Positions 23,426 to 31,013 of a stretch of 64,000 nt of DNA are shown here, one piece after another. Numbering within the stretch: the stretch's first letter is position 1; each line of letters opens with the position of its first letter. The position numbers were made by a program, and so were the translations under genes. The notes beneath the pieces were generated by a model. It was given only the letters and a program-made list of their open reading frames with translations, was not told the origin of the DNA and searched no databases. Source of the stretch: Zoogloea oleivorans. GTDB taxonomy: Bacteria > Pseudomonadota > Gammaproteobacteria > Burkholderiales > Rhodocyclaceae. The stretch lies in the NCBI RefSeq assembly GCF_008107625.1, contig NZ_SDKK01000022.1:16710-80709 (forward strand), written 5' to 3'.

Positions 23426-24772
23426 TCACCCTTTCGCGGCCTGCTTGATGCGCGTGCGCAGATCTCCCGGGGCGTAGTACACGAAGGCTTGCCCCTGCTT
23501 GAATTTTTCCAGAAAGCCCAGCGATTCGAGGTCCATCAGGTCGGTCCTGGCCGTTTGATAGACCACGCCGTGGCGCTGTTGATGGGGGCCGACCCGGTAT
23601 TCCTCACCCGGATTGCGCAGTGCATGGTTGAGCAAGGTGATCTGCCGATGGTTGAGGCGCCCGCGCAGGGCGGGTGAGTTGGCCAGCAGGCGTTCGGCGT
23701 CGCGCTGTTCGTCGGCCTTGCGGGCCAGGTACTCGTACAGGGCTTCAATGGCCCGACGAATGGTGGCCAACTGATGCAGGACGAAGTAGGTGGAGTCGCC
23801 GTTGTCCGTTTCGGTGTGCAGGTAGGCCTGTACGTATTGGCGGGGGGCTTGCCGGAGGAACTGGGAGATGGACAGGAATTCCATCAGCCAGTAGCCGCTG
23901 CGCGCCATCGCCCAGTAAAACAGGGCGCGGGCGGTACGCCCGTTGCCATCCACGAAGGGATGGTCGTAGCCGATCATGAAGTGCAGCAGAATGGCCCGGA
24001 CGACAGGATGAACGAAGGGTTCGGTGCTCTCGTCGGCATTGGCAAACGCGCACAGCCGTTCCAGGCGGGCCGGGAGTTCGGCCCAGCCGGGAGGGTCGTG
24101 CAGAACAGAACCGTCCCGGCTGTCGACGACTTTGACGTCGTCGCTTTGTCGCAGGCGGCCGGCGTCGGCCGGATCGTCGAGCGTGTTGGCCGTCAGCATC
24201 CGGTGGAGTTCGAGAATCCGCTCCGGGGTGATCGGTTCGTTCCGCAGGGCCCGGATGTGGGCCATTGTCGTGTAGTTGTTGAAGATCATCGCTTCGCTGC
24301 GATCCCGCGGACGCCGACCTTCCCGCAGCATGGCCTCGGCGACGCGGCGGGTTGTCGAGGCACCCTCGAGCTGGCTGGAGGTGATGGCTTCTTCGATCAG
24401 GGAGTGGAGCAGGTAGCGCTCCCGGTTTTCATGGATCGGAGCACCCACGGGGGCTCGGATCTGGCCGGCAGCATCCCGGTCGATGTGATGCAGGTGAATC
24501 AAGACCGGTTCGGGTGTCGCCAGCCTGAATGCCGCGCCCTGCTTGTCCTGCAAGGGCAGGGCCTTGAGCAGGGGTGCCCGGTTCAGCCACAGGGATAGCC
24601 ACCATTCTTCGAGGGTGACGCCTGCTGGTGGCGGCCGGTGCCGGAGTTCGTCCCAGTGCAGATAGCGGCCACGGGTGGCCGGGGCCGACAGGGAGAACAG
24701 GCGGGCCAGATCGTCCGGCCGCAACTGGGCGAGCAGGGATGCAGGGTCTGGCGGTGCCGCGGGTATTTTCAT
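23426..24772 (-). CDS. Fic domain protein with C-terminal winged helix
   Basis: A 448-residue protein. The Fic motif His-Pro-Phe-Val-Asp-Gly-Asn-Gly-Arg-Thr-Ala-Arg is intact at residues 261-272, so AMP or other NMP transfer to a target is expected. An N-terminal inhibitory motif Ser-x3-Glu-Gly (Ser132 to Gly137, in Thr-Ser-Ser-Gln-Leu-Glu-Gly) identifies a class II, self-inhibited Fic protein. Residues from about 370 look like a winged helix (Asn-His-Arg-Gln-Ile-Thr-Leu-Leu, then a Tyr-Gln-Thr-Ala-Arg-Thr-Asp-Leu recognition helix). The start codon abuts a perfect 14-base inverted repeat, suggesting autoregulation. There is no ribosome-binding site before ATG 24772 and no separate antitoxin gene. 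Confidence 0.88.
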   Translation of the reverse strand: MKIPAAPPDPASLLAQLRPDDLARLFSLSAPATRGRYLHWDELRHRPPPAGVTLEEWWLSLWLNRAPLLKALPLQDKQGAAFRLATPEPVLIHLHHIDRDAAGQIRAPVGAPIHENRERYLLHSLIEEAITSSQLEGASTTRRVAEAMLREGRRPRDRSEAMIFNNYTTMAHIRALRNEPITPERILELHRMLTANTLDDPADAGRLRQSDDVKVVDSRDGSVLHDPPGWAELPARLERLCAFANADESTEPFVHPVVRAILLHFMIGYDHPFVDGNGRTARALFYWAMARSGYWLMEFLSISQFLRQAPRQYVQAYLHTETDNGDSTYFVLHQLATIRRAIEALYEYLARKADEQRDAERLLANSPALRGRLNHRQITLLNHALRNPGEEYRVGPHQQRHGVVYQTARTDLMDLESLGFLEKFKQGQAFVYYAPGDLRTRIKQAAKG

Positions 24773-24814
24773 AATTGGTACTAATTTAGGTGTTAATTAG
24801 TACCAATTAGTATA
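24773..24814 (-). promoter_or_regulatory. operator-like inverted repeat and -10 box of the Fic gene
   Basis: AATTGGTACTAATT (24773-24786) and AATTAGTACCAATT (24795-24808) are perfect inverted arms around an 8-base spacer. A further partial copy AATTAGTATA (24805-24814) follows the right arm in direct orientation with a 10-base step. The left arm touches the Fic start codon. TATACT on the minus strand (24809-24814) is a plausible -10 element overlapping the outer copy, so a bound protein would block transcription. The AT-rich arms stand out in a GC-rich genome. Confidence 0.65.
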
Positions 24815-24889
24815 GCCCGACCTTCCTGGGTGGTTACTGGATGTCGGGCAATTGAGTTGCTTTTCTCCGGGCCGCCGCAGGGCAAAACC

Positions 24890-25798
24890 TCATTTGAACT
24901 TGTGGATGGCGGCGTTGATTTCGCGGATGGCGCGTTCGATTTCGTCTTCGCTGAGATCTTCCTGGTCGCGCTTGCCGCGCCCGAAGCCTTCCATCTGGGT
25001 GGTGAAGGCGTCAGCGGGCATGGTGCGGGTGGACACGGTGTCGGCCAGGTCTTCCTGATGATCGTCGTGCCAGGTCATGGCGATCAGCGTCATGTTGTCG
25101 CACTGGTTGCCACCGAGCAGCTCGGCTTCGTCCATGAGCCGGGGGACGGACTCCATCACCCGGCCGTCGGCGAGGGTGTGCACCAGTGTGTCGGTATCGA
25201 GCGGGCCCCAGACGCCGTCGGAGCAGATGGCGACGACGTCGCCGTTGATGAGTTGTACGCCGCGCGAGAATTCGATCTGCGGTGGGTGACTGCCGCCCAG
25301 GCAACTGAAAATGCGGTTGCGTCCCGGGTGTACAGCGGCGCTTTCGGCGTCGAGCAGGCCCTGGTCGAGCATCAACTGAACGCGGGAGTGGTCGCGGGTC
25401 TGGGTCAGCAGCTTGCCCTTGCGGATGAGGTAGAGCCGTGAGTCGCCCGCATGTGCCCAGTGGGCCACGCCGTCCTGCACCAGGCAGGCGACGATAGTGG
25501 TGCGCGGAATGTCGGACAGGTGCTTGTCGAAGGCGTAGTCGAGAATCGCGTGGTGGGCGTTGCTGAGCACCCGCGACAGGAACAGCACCGGATCGGTGAC
25601 CTTCGGACGGGCTTCCTGCTGGAAGGACTGGGCGATGAACTGCACCGATATCTGCGCCGCGATTTCGCCGTACAGGTGGCCGCCCATGCCGTCGGCCAGC
25701 ACCAGCAGCAAGGCATCCCGGGTGTAGGAGTAGGCGACGCGGTCCTGGTTGGTGCGACGCTTGCCGATGCGACTTTCCTGGAAAATCGTGAATCTCAT
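24890..25798 (-). CDS. PP2C-family protein serine/threonine phosphatase
   Basis: A 302-residue PP2C (PPM) phosphatase, metal dependent and cytoplasmic. Family motifs are Arg-Arg-Thr-Asn-Gln-Asp-Arg (about residue 14), Leu-Ala-Asp-Gly-Met-Gly-Gly-His (34-41), Ala-His-Ala-Gly-Asp-Ser-Arg-Leu-Tyr, and Cys-Ser-Asp-Gly-Val-Trp; a late Cys-Asp-Asn-Met-Thr gives the last metal ligand. It ends with a charged tail of about 60 residues outside the domain. Its start overlaps the stop of the upstream kinase gene by four bases, so the two are translationally coupled and presumably act on the same targets. Confidence 0.93.
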   Translation of the reverse strand: MRFTIFQESRIGKRRTNQDRVAYSYTRDALLLVLADGMGGHLYGEIAAQISVQFIAQSFQQEARPKVTDPVLFLSRVLSNAHHAILDYAFDKHLSDIPRTTIVACLVQDGVAHWAHAGDSRLYLIRKGKLLTQTRDHSRVQLMLDQGLLDAESAAVHPGRNRIFSCLGGSHPPQIEFSRGVQLINGDVVAICSDGVWGPLDTDTLVHTLADGRVMESVPRLMDEAELLGGNQCDNMTLIAMTWHDDHQEDLADTVSTRTMPADAFTTQMEGFGRGKRDQEDLSEDEIERAIREINAAIHKFK

Positions 25799-26745
25799 GA
25801 ACGGCCTATCATTATTTTTAGTCGGGAGCCCAGCCCTTCAAGCCAGGTCTTCTGTTGGGGCGGCGCTTCGCGGTGACGCTGGGCCAGGACCTTCTGCAAC
25901 GCAAAGCAACTCTGGGGCCGTTTCAGCGGGTCGAGCTGCAGACACCAGTCGATGGTGGCCAGAAAGTGCGGCGAATGCTGGCCCGCCCAGGCCTTGCTGG
26001 CCGGTATGACCGTGTCGTGCTTGAGACGTTCGTCGGAGCGTTGCGGCGAGGTGCCGGCCAGGCAGGCATACATGCTGGCGCCGACGCTGTAGATGTCGCT
26101 CCACGGGCCGAGGGCGTCCCGGCTGGTGAATTGCTCCGGCGAGGCGAAACCCGGGGTGTACATGGGTTTGAGGATCGGCGTGTCGGACATCAGGGTTTGC
26201 CGGGCGGCACCAAAATCGAGCAGCACCGGGGTGCCGTCGGCGCGCAGGTAAATATTGGACGGCTTGATGTCGAGGTGCAGCAGCTTGTGGGCGTGGACTT
26301 CGCGCAGGCCGTTGAGCATGCGGGTGAACACGCCGCGGATGAAGCGCTCGCGAATGTTGCCCTTGTTCTTCTGGACGTAATCGTGGAGGGTGCGGCCCCG
26401 TTCGAACTGCATCACCATGTAAACGGTGCCGTTGGCGCGGAAGAAGTTGAGCACGCGCACCACGTTGGGGTGCACCAGCTTGGCCAGGGCCCGGCCTTCC
26501 TCGAAAAAGCACTTCATGCCATAGCGGAAGGCGCCCTGGTGGGCTTCGGTGACGTGCGGCGTCACCTCTCCCGGCGCGCGCAGGGCAAGGGAGTTCGGCA
26601 GGTATTCCTTGATGGCTACCGGCGTTCCGTCCTGGTCGTAGGCCAGGTAAACGATGGAGAAGCCGCCCAGGGAGAGTTGTCGCTCGACACGATAGTGATC
26701 GAGCTGAAATCCGGACGGGAGGGCGCAGTTCTGTTGAGTGGCCAT
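25795..26745 (-). CDS. serine/threonine protein kinase
   Basis: A 316-residue soluble Hanks-type kinase. Seen are a Gly-rich loop (Leu-Ser-Leu-Gly-Gly-Phe-Ser), the ATP lysine in Val-Ala-Ile-Lys (Lys46), a catalytic loop His-Leu-Asp-Ile-Lys-Pro-Ser-Asn (157-164), and Asp-Phe-Gly (177-179), followed by Ser-Pro-Glu-Gln-Phe. The catalytic loop has Leu in place of the usual Arg of HRD, so activation by activation-loop phosphorylation may not apply, though the catalytic Asp is kept. No transmembrane or extracellular sensor is present. It heads a two-gene unit with the PP2C phosphatase and is divergent from yicC. Confidence 0.93.
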   Translation of the reverse strand: MATQQNCALPSGFQLDHYRVERQLSLGGFSIVYLAYDQDGTPVAIKEYLPNSLALRAPGEVTPHVTEAHQGAFRYGMKCFFEEGRALAKLVHPNVVRVLNFFRANGTVYMVMQFERGRTLHDYVQKNKGNIRERFIRGVFTRMLNGLREVHAHKLLHLDIKPSNIYLRADGTPVLLDFGAARQTLMSDTPILKPMYTPGFASPEQFTSRDALGPWSDIYSVGASMYACLAGTSPQRSDERLKHDTVIPASKAWAGQHSPHFLATIDWCLQLDPLKRPQSCFALQKVLAQRHREAPPQQKTWLEGLGSRLKIMIGRS

Positions 26746-26831
26746 CAGGCGGGGCGCTACACTTCGTCTTTTGTGGCGTTCGGGGTTGCTAGTTTAGCTT
26801 CGGATTGCCGCGCTATCTCGGGAAAAACAGG

Positions 26832-27698
26832 ATGATCAACAGCATGACGGGCTACGCCGTCCAGGCACGTGACCTGGGCAGTGTCGCTTTGCACCTCGAA
26901 CTGCGGAGCGTCAATTCCCGCTATCTCGATCTCGCCTTCCGCATCAATGACGATCTGCGTCAGGCCGAGCCCATGTTGCGCGAAGCGATCACCGGCAAGC
27001 TCAAGCGCGGCAAGGTCGAATGTCGTTTCAATCTCCAGGCGAAGGATAGCGCACCTCGGGACTTGGCCATTAACGGCATGCTGCTTGGCCAACTGAAGGC
27101 CGCCCAGGCTTTCATTCAGGCCGAGCTGCCCCAGGCCACGCCCTTGTCCGTCGCCGAAGTGCTGCGCTGGCCAGGCATTCTCGCCGATGACAGCGTCACT
27201 TTCGAGGCCCTGCAGCCGGAAATTGCCGCCACCATCGCCGCCGCGCTGGATGAACTGATCGCCACCCGGCGCCGTGAAGGCGAAAAACTGGCCGAGATGA
27301 TTCGTGGCCGCATTGCCCGCATGCGTGAACTGGTCGCTACCGTCCAGCCGCGCGTGCCGGCCCTGGTTGCCGAATATCAGGAAAAGCTCGCCACCCGTCT
27401 GCGCGATGCCGCGGCCACACTCGATGACGACCGCATCCGCCTGGAAGTCGGTCTGTTTGCCCAGCGTGTCGATGTGGCCGAGGAGTTGTCGCGCCTCAGC
27501 ACCCACCTGGACGAGGTGGAGCGCATCCTCAAGGTGGGCGGTGCGTCTGGCAAGCGCCTTGACTTCCTGATGCAGGAACTCAACCGGGAGGCCAACACCC
27601 TCGGGTCGAAGGCGATGGCTGCCGACATGACGGCCATCGCCGTGGAACTCAAGCTCGCCATCGAACAGATGCGTGAGCAAGTGCAAAACATCGAGTAA
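26832..27698 (+). CDS. yicC: YicC/YloC family endoribonuclease
   Basis: A 288-residue protein with the family start Met-Ile-Asn-Ser-Met-Thr-Gly-Tyr-Ala and the conserved C-terminal segment Lys-Arg-Leu-Asp-Phe-Leu-Met-Gln-Glu-Leu-Asn-Arg-Glu-Ala-Asn-Thr-Leu-Gly-Ser-Lys. Members have been shown to be endoribonucleases involved in RNA turnover. It leads the conserved order yicC-gmk-rpoZ-spoT. ATG 26832 is chosen because the family begins there; an upstream in-frame Met is not conserved. Confidence 0.95.
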   Translation: MINSMTGYAVQARDLGSVALHLELRSVNSRYLDLAFRINDDLRQAEPMLREAITGKLKRGKVECRFNLQAKDSAPRDLAINGMLLGQLKAAQAFIQAELPQATPLSVAEVLRWPGILADDSVTFEALQPEIAATIAAALDELIATRRREGEKLAEMIRGRIARMRELVATVQPRVPALVAEYQEKLATRLRDAAATLDDDRIRLEVGLFAQRVDVAEELSRLSTHLDEVERILKVGGASGKRLDFLMQELNREANTLGSKAMAADMTAIAVELKLAIEQMREQVQNIE

Positions 27699-27707
27699 GG
27701 AGCGCCC

Positions 27708-28322
27708 ATGCCTGGCACCCTGTTCATCGTTACCGCGCCCTCCGGTGCCGGCAAGACCACCATGGTCAGCGGCCTGCTGGAGCGCGATCCGCTGGTCCGC
27801 TTGTCTGTTTCCTACACCACCCGGGCGCCGCGCGCCGGAGAGGTGGATGGGCAGCACTACCATTTCGTGGATGTGCCCACCTTCCGTGCCCTGCGCGACA
27901 AGGGGGAATTCCTGGAGTGGGCCGAGGTCCATAACAACTACTACGGAACCTCGAAAGTCTGGCTGGAACAGCAGATCACCGCGGGCAAGGACATCCTCCT
28001 GGAGATCGACTGGCAGGGCGCGCAGCAGGTCCGCAAGGTGTTTCCGAAGGCCGTCGGGGTGTTCATCATGCCGCCCTCGCTGGAGGAGCTGGAGCGTCGC
28101 CTGCGTGGCCGCGGTACCGACAGCGAGGACGTGATTGCCCGCCGGGTACTTGGCGCCCGTGGCGAGATGCGCCATGTGGCCGAGTTCGACTACGTTATAA
28201 TCAATGAAGAATTGCCCGCAGCCCTCGAAGATCTGGTGGCTGTTGTGCGGGCATCCCGGCTGCGCTACGCCAACCAAGAGGCGCGCAAGCCGGAGTTTTT
28301 CCATTATCTGGAACAGGATTGA
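27708..28322 (+). CDS. gmk: guanylate kinase
   Basis: A 204-residue kinase converting GMP to GDP. The P-loop Ala-Pro-Ser-Gly-Ala-Gly-Lys-Thr-Thr is at residues 9-17; Ser-Tyr-Thr-Thr-Arg-Ala-Pro-Arg and Gly-Glu-Phe-Leu-Glu-Trp-Ala bind GMP, and Glu-Ile-Asp-Trp-Gln-Gly-Ala follows. Supplying GDP next to rpoZ and spoT fits the guanine-nucleotide theme of this operon. It starts 9 bases after yicC. Confidence 0.97.
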   Translation: MPGTLFIVTAPSGAGKTTMVSGLLERDPLVRLSVSYTTRAPRAGEVDGQHYHFVDVPTFRALRDKGEFLEWAEVHNNYYGTSKVWLEQQITAGKDILLEIDWQGAQQVRKVFPKAVGVFIMPPSLEELERRLRGRGTDSEDVIARRVLGARGEMRHVAEFDYVIINEELPAALEDLVAVVRASRLRYANQEARKPEFFHYLEQD

Positions 28323-28325
28323 TCC

Positions 28326-28541
28326 ATGGCCCGTATTACCGTTGACGACTGTCTGAAACGCATCCCCAACCGCTTCCAGCTCACCCTGGCGGCTACCTAC
28401 CGTGCTCGTCAACTGACGTCCGGCGCCACCCCGCAGGTGGACCTCGACCGTCACGACAAGGACAAGCCCTGCGTAATCGCCCTGCGCGAAATCGCCGCCG
28501 GTAAAGTCGGTGCCGAAATCCTCAACCGCGGTCAGGCCTGA
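28326..28541 (+). CDS. rpoZ: RNA polymerase omega subunit
   Basis: A 71-residue omega subunit with the start Ala-Arg-Ile-Thr-Val-Asp-Asp-Cys, then Asn-Arg-Phe-Gln-Leu-Thr-Leu-Ala-Ala and the Ala-Leu-Arg-Glu-Ile-Ala-Ala-Gly helix. It helps RNA polymerase assembly and forms part of a ppGpp binding site. It lies 3 bases after gmk and just before spoT. Confidence 0.97.
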   Translation: MARITVDDCLKRIPNRFQLTLAATYRARQLTSGATPQVDLDRHDKDKPCVIALREIAAGKVGAEILNRGQA

Positions 28542-28566
28542 GCGCCGTCTGCCAGAGAGTGATGCC

Positions 28567-30777
28567 ATGGAATCCGCCGCTCCCGTCCCCGTCAGTGGTA
28601 GCGGCGTTTTCCAGCCCCCCGAATCCTGCGTGTTGCCGCTTGATTTCAGCCGGCTGCGCACGCTGGTCGGGACTTACCTTCGCCCCGAGGACGTAGGCCG
28701 GATCGAAACCGCCTACCATTTTGCCGCCGACGCCCACAGCGGGCAGTTGCGGATCAGTGGCGACCCCTACATTTCCCATCCGGTTGCCGTAGCCGAGATT
28801 CTCGCCGGCTGGCATCTGGACTCCCAGGCCCTGTGCGCGGCCCTCCTCCATGATGTGATGGAGGACACCCACATCACCAAGTCCGAGATCGCCGAGCGCT
28901 TCGGGCGCACCACGGCGGAACTGGTGGATGGGGTGTCGAAGCTCGACAAGATCGAGTTCCAGTCGCAGGAAGAGGCCCAGGCCGAAAACTTCCGCAAGAT
29001 GCTGCTGGCCATGGCCAGCGATCTGCGGGTGATCCTGATCAAGCTGGCCGACCGTCTGCACAACATGCGCACGCTCGACTGCGTACGCCCCGACAAGCGG
29101 CGCCGGATTGCCCGCGAAACCCAGGAAATCCACGCTCCCATCGCCAACCGGCTTGGCCTCAACAGCCTGTACCGCGAGATGCAGGAGCTGGCTTTCAAGC
29201 ATCGTTATCCGATGCGTTACAGCGTGTTGTCCAAGGCCATTCTGGCGGCCCGCGGCAACCGGCGCGAAGTGGTCAGCAAGATCCTCGCCGCCATCGAGGA
29301 GCGTCTGCCCCAGTGGGGTATCGATGCCGAGGTGCGCGGCCGCGAGAAGCACCTCTACAGCATCTATCGCAAGATGGCCGAGAAGCGCCTGAGCTTCTCG
29401 CAGGTGCTCGACATCTACGGTTTTCGCGTCATCGTGCCCGATGTCCAGACCTGCTACCGGGCGCTCGGTGCGCTGCATGCGCTCTACAAGCCGGTGCCGG
29501 GCAAGTTCAAGGATTACATTGCGATTCCGAAGGGCAACGGCTACCAGTCCCTGCACACCACGCTGATCGGGCCGTTCGGTACGCCAGTCGAGGTGCAGAT
29601 CCGTACCCACGAGATGAATCACATCGCCGAGAGCGGTGTGGCGTCGCACTGGTTGTACAAGGAAGACGAGAAAACCCTCACCGAGCTGCAGCACAAGACG
29701 CACAGCTGGCTGCAGTCCCTGCTCGAGCTGCAATCCACCTCGGGGGATTCGAGCGAATTCCTCGAGCACGTCAAGGTCGATCTCTTTCCGGGCGAGGTGT
29801 ATGCCTTCACGCCCAAGGGCAAGATCTTTGCCCTGCCGCGCGGCGCCACGGTGGTGGACTTCGCCTACGCCGTGCATACCGACGTGGGCAACCGTTGCGT
29901 GGCCGGCCGCATCAACGCCGAGTTGATGCCCCTGCGCACCGAGCTGCACAACGGCGACCAGATCGAGATCATCACCGCCGCTCACGCCAGCCCCAATCCG
30001 GCCTGGCTGAGTTACGTGCGTACCGGCAAGGCGCGGGCGCAGATTCGTCACTTCCTCAAGAACGCCCAGCAGGAAGAAGCGTCGACCCTTGGCGAGCGCC
30101 TCCTCAACCAGGCCCTGCGCCTGCACGGCCTGACCCTCGGCCAGGTGAGCATGTTTGCCTGGGACCGCTTCCTCAAGGAATTCACGCTGCCCAACCGCAA
30201 GGAGCTGATGACCGACATCGGCCTTGGGCGACGCCTGCCGGCCATTGTCGCGCGGCGTCTGGCGGAGATTCAGGATGTAGAGTCCGGCCGCGCCGACGTG
30301 GTCAAGCCCAAGCCGGCCGGGGCAATCCTGATCCGCGGCACCGAAGGCGTGGCTGTCCAGCTGGCACGCTGCTGCCGGCCGATTCCGGGCGACCCGATCG
30401 TCGGCATCATCCGCAAGGGCCAGGGCCTCGAAGTGCATATGCACGACTGCCCGCAGGCCCGCAAGCTGCGCAGCGAGCGCGATCGCTGGATCGACGTGGA
30501 GTGGGAAGCCTCCACCGATCGCCTCTTCGACGTCACCCTGCGTCTGCTCACGCTCAATGTGCGCGGCGTGCTCGCCAAGGTGGCCAACGCCATCTCCGAG
30601 CAGGACTGCAACATCCAGAACGTCAGCACCGATGGCGAGCAGGGCACGTATTCAACGATCTACATCACCGTTCAGGTCACCCATCGCCTGCATCTGGCCA
30701 AGGTCATCCGCGGGATGCGCAACATCCCGGAGGTGGTCCGCATCAACCGCCTGAAGGGCGATCAAAAGGGCAGCTGA
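28567..30777 (+). CDS. spoT: bifunctional (p)ppGpp synthetase/hydrolase
   Basis: A 736-residue RelA/SpoT homologue that makes and degrades the stringent-response alarmone. The hydrolase part has an intact HD site (Leu-Leu-His-Asp-Val-Met-Glu-Asp-Thr), the synthetase part follows (Asp-Ile-Tyr-Gly-Phe-Arg-Val-Ile; Gly-Tyr-Gln-Ser-Leu-His-Thr), then a TGS domain (Val-Tyr-Ala-Phe-Thr-Pro-Lys-Gly), a zinc-finger-like segment (Cys-Cys-Arg-Pro-Ile-Pro-Gly-Asp) and a C-terminal ACT domain. ATG 28567 is used. It lies downstream of rpoZ with a 25-base gap. Confidence 0.96.
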   Translation: MESAAPVPVSGSGVFQPPESCVLPLDFSRLRTLVGTYLRPEDVGRIETAYHFAADAHSGQLRISGDPYISHPVAVAEILAGWHLDSQALCAALLHDVMEDTHITKSEIAERFGRTTAELVDGVSKLDKIEFQSQEEAQAENFRKMLLAMASDLRVILIKLADRLHNMRTLDCVRPDKRRRIARETQEIHAPIANRLGLNSLYREMQELAFKHRYPMRYSVLSKAILAARGNRREVVSKILAAIEERLPQWGIDAEVRGREKHLYSIYRKMAEKRLSFSQVLDIYGFRVIVPDVQTCYRALGALHALYKPVPGKFKDYIAIPKGNGYQSLHTTLIGPFGTPVEVQIRTHEMNHIAESGVASHWLYKEDEKTLTELQHKTHSWLQSLLELQSTSGDSSEFLEHVKVDLFPGEVYAFTPKGKIFALPRGATVVDFAYAVHTDVGNRCVAGRINAELMPLRTELHNGDQIEIITAAHASPNPAWLSYVRTGKARAQIRHFLKNAQQEEASTLGERLLNQALRLHGLTLGQVSMFAWDRFLKEFTLPNRKELMTDIGLGRRLPAIVARRLAEIQDVESGRADVVKPKPAGAILIRGTEGVAVQLARCCRPIPGDPIVGIIRKGQGLEVHMHDCPQARKLRSERDRWIDVEWEASTDRLFDVTLRLLTLNVRGVLAKVANAISEQDCNIQNVSTDGEQGTYSTIYITVQVTHRLHLAKVIRGMRNIPEVVRINRLKGDQKGS

Positions 30778-30780
30778 CGC

Positions 30781-30789
30781 TGCTAGAAT
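30781..30789 (+). promoter_or_regulatory. extended -10 promoter element before the DUF3460 gene
   Basis: TGCTAGAAT (30781-30789) is an extended -10 (TG-N-TAGAAT) within the 39-base gap after spoT, with no clear -35. The same nine bases recur before glmU. A strong AAAGGGGAG ribosome-binding site follows for the small gene. Confidence 0.4.
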
Positions 30790-30816
30790 CCACGCCGCTT
30801 AAAGGGGAGAAAACAC

Positions 30817-31005
30817 ATGGCAATCTACGAATCCGATCACACCAAGTTCATGCGCGAATGGATGGCGAAGCACCCCGAGGAACTCGAGGAGCAAAAGAAG
30901 GGCCGCGCCCTGTGGTGGGACCGCCCCCAGACGCTGGAAACCCAGCGTCAGTACGACGAAGGCAAGGTGCCCAACAAGGCTTACCCCTACTCGACTGAAA
31001 GCTAA
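30817..31005 (+). CDS. DUF3460 family protein
   Basis: A 62-residue small protein of the DUF3460 family, which as far as I know is restricted to Betaproteobacteria. It has the typical start Ala-Ile-Tyr-Glu-Ser-Asp-His-Thr-Lys-Phe and central Lys-Gly-Arg-Ala-Leu-Trp-Trp-Asp. It is hydrophilic and probably cytoplasmic. A very good ribosome-binding site (GGGGAG) precedes ATG 30817. Function unknown. Confidence 0.92.
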   Translation: MAIYESDHTKFMREWMAKHPEELEEQKKGRALWWDRPQTLETQRQYDEGKVPNKAYPYSTES

Positions 31006-31013
31006 TCGTCGGT

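Noticed and set aside
23426..24889. Fic toxin with a separate antitoxin gene
   Set aside because: The inhibitory motif is inside the Fic protein itself, and the 117-base gap upstream has no room for an antitoxin gene.
26746..26831. Overlapping divergent -10 boxes in GCTAGTTTAGC between the kinase gene and yicC
   Set aside because: Neither direction has a fitting -35, so the boxes are too weak to list as promoters.
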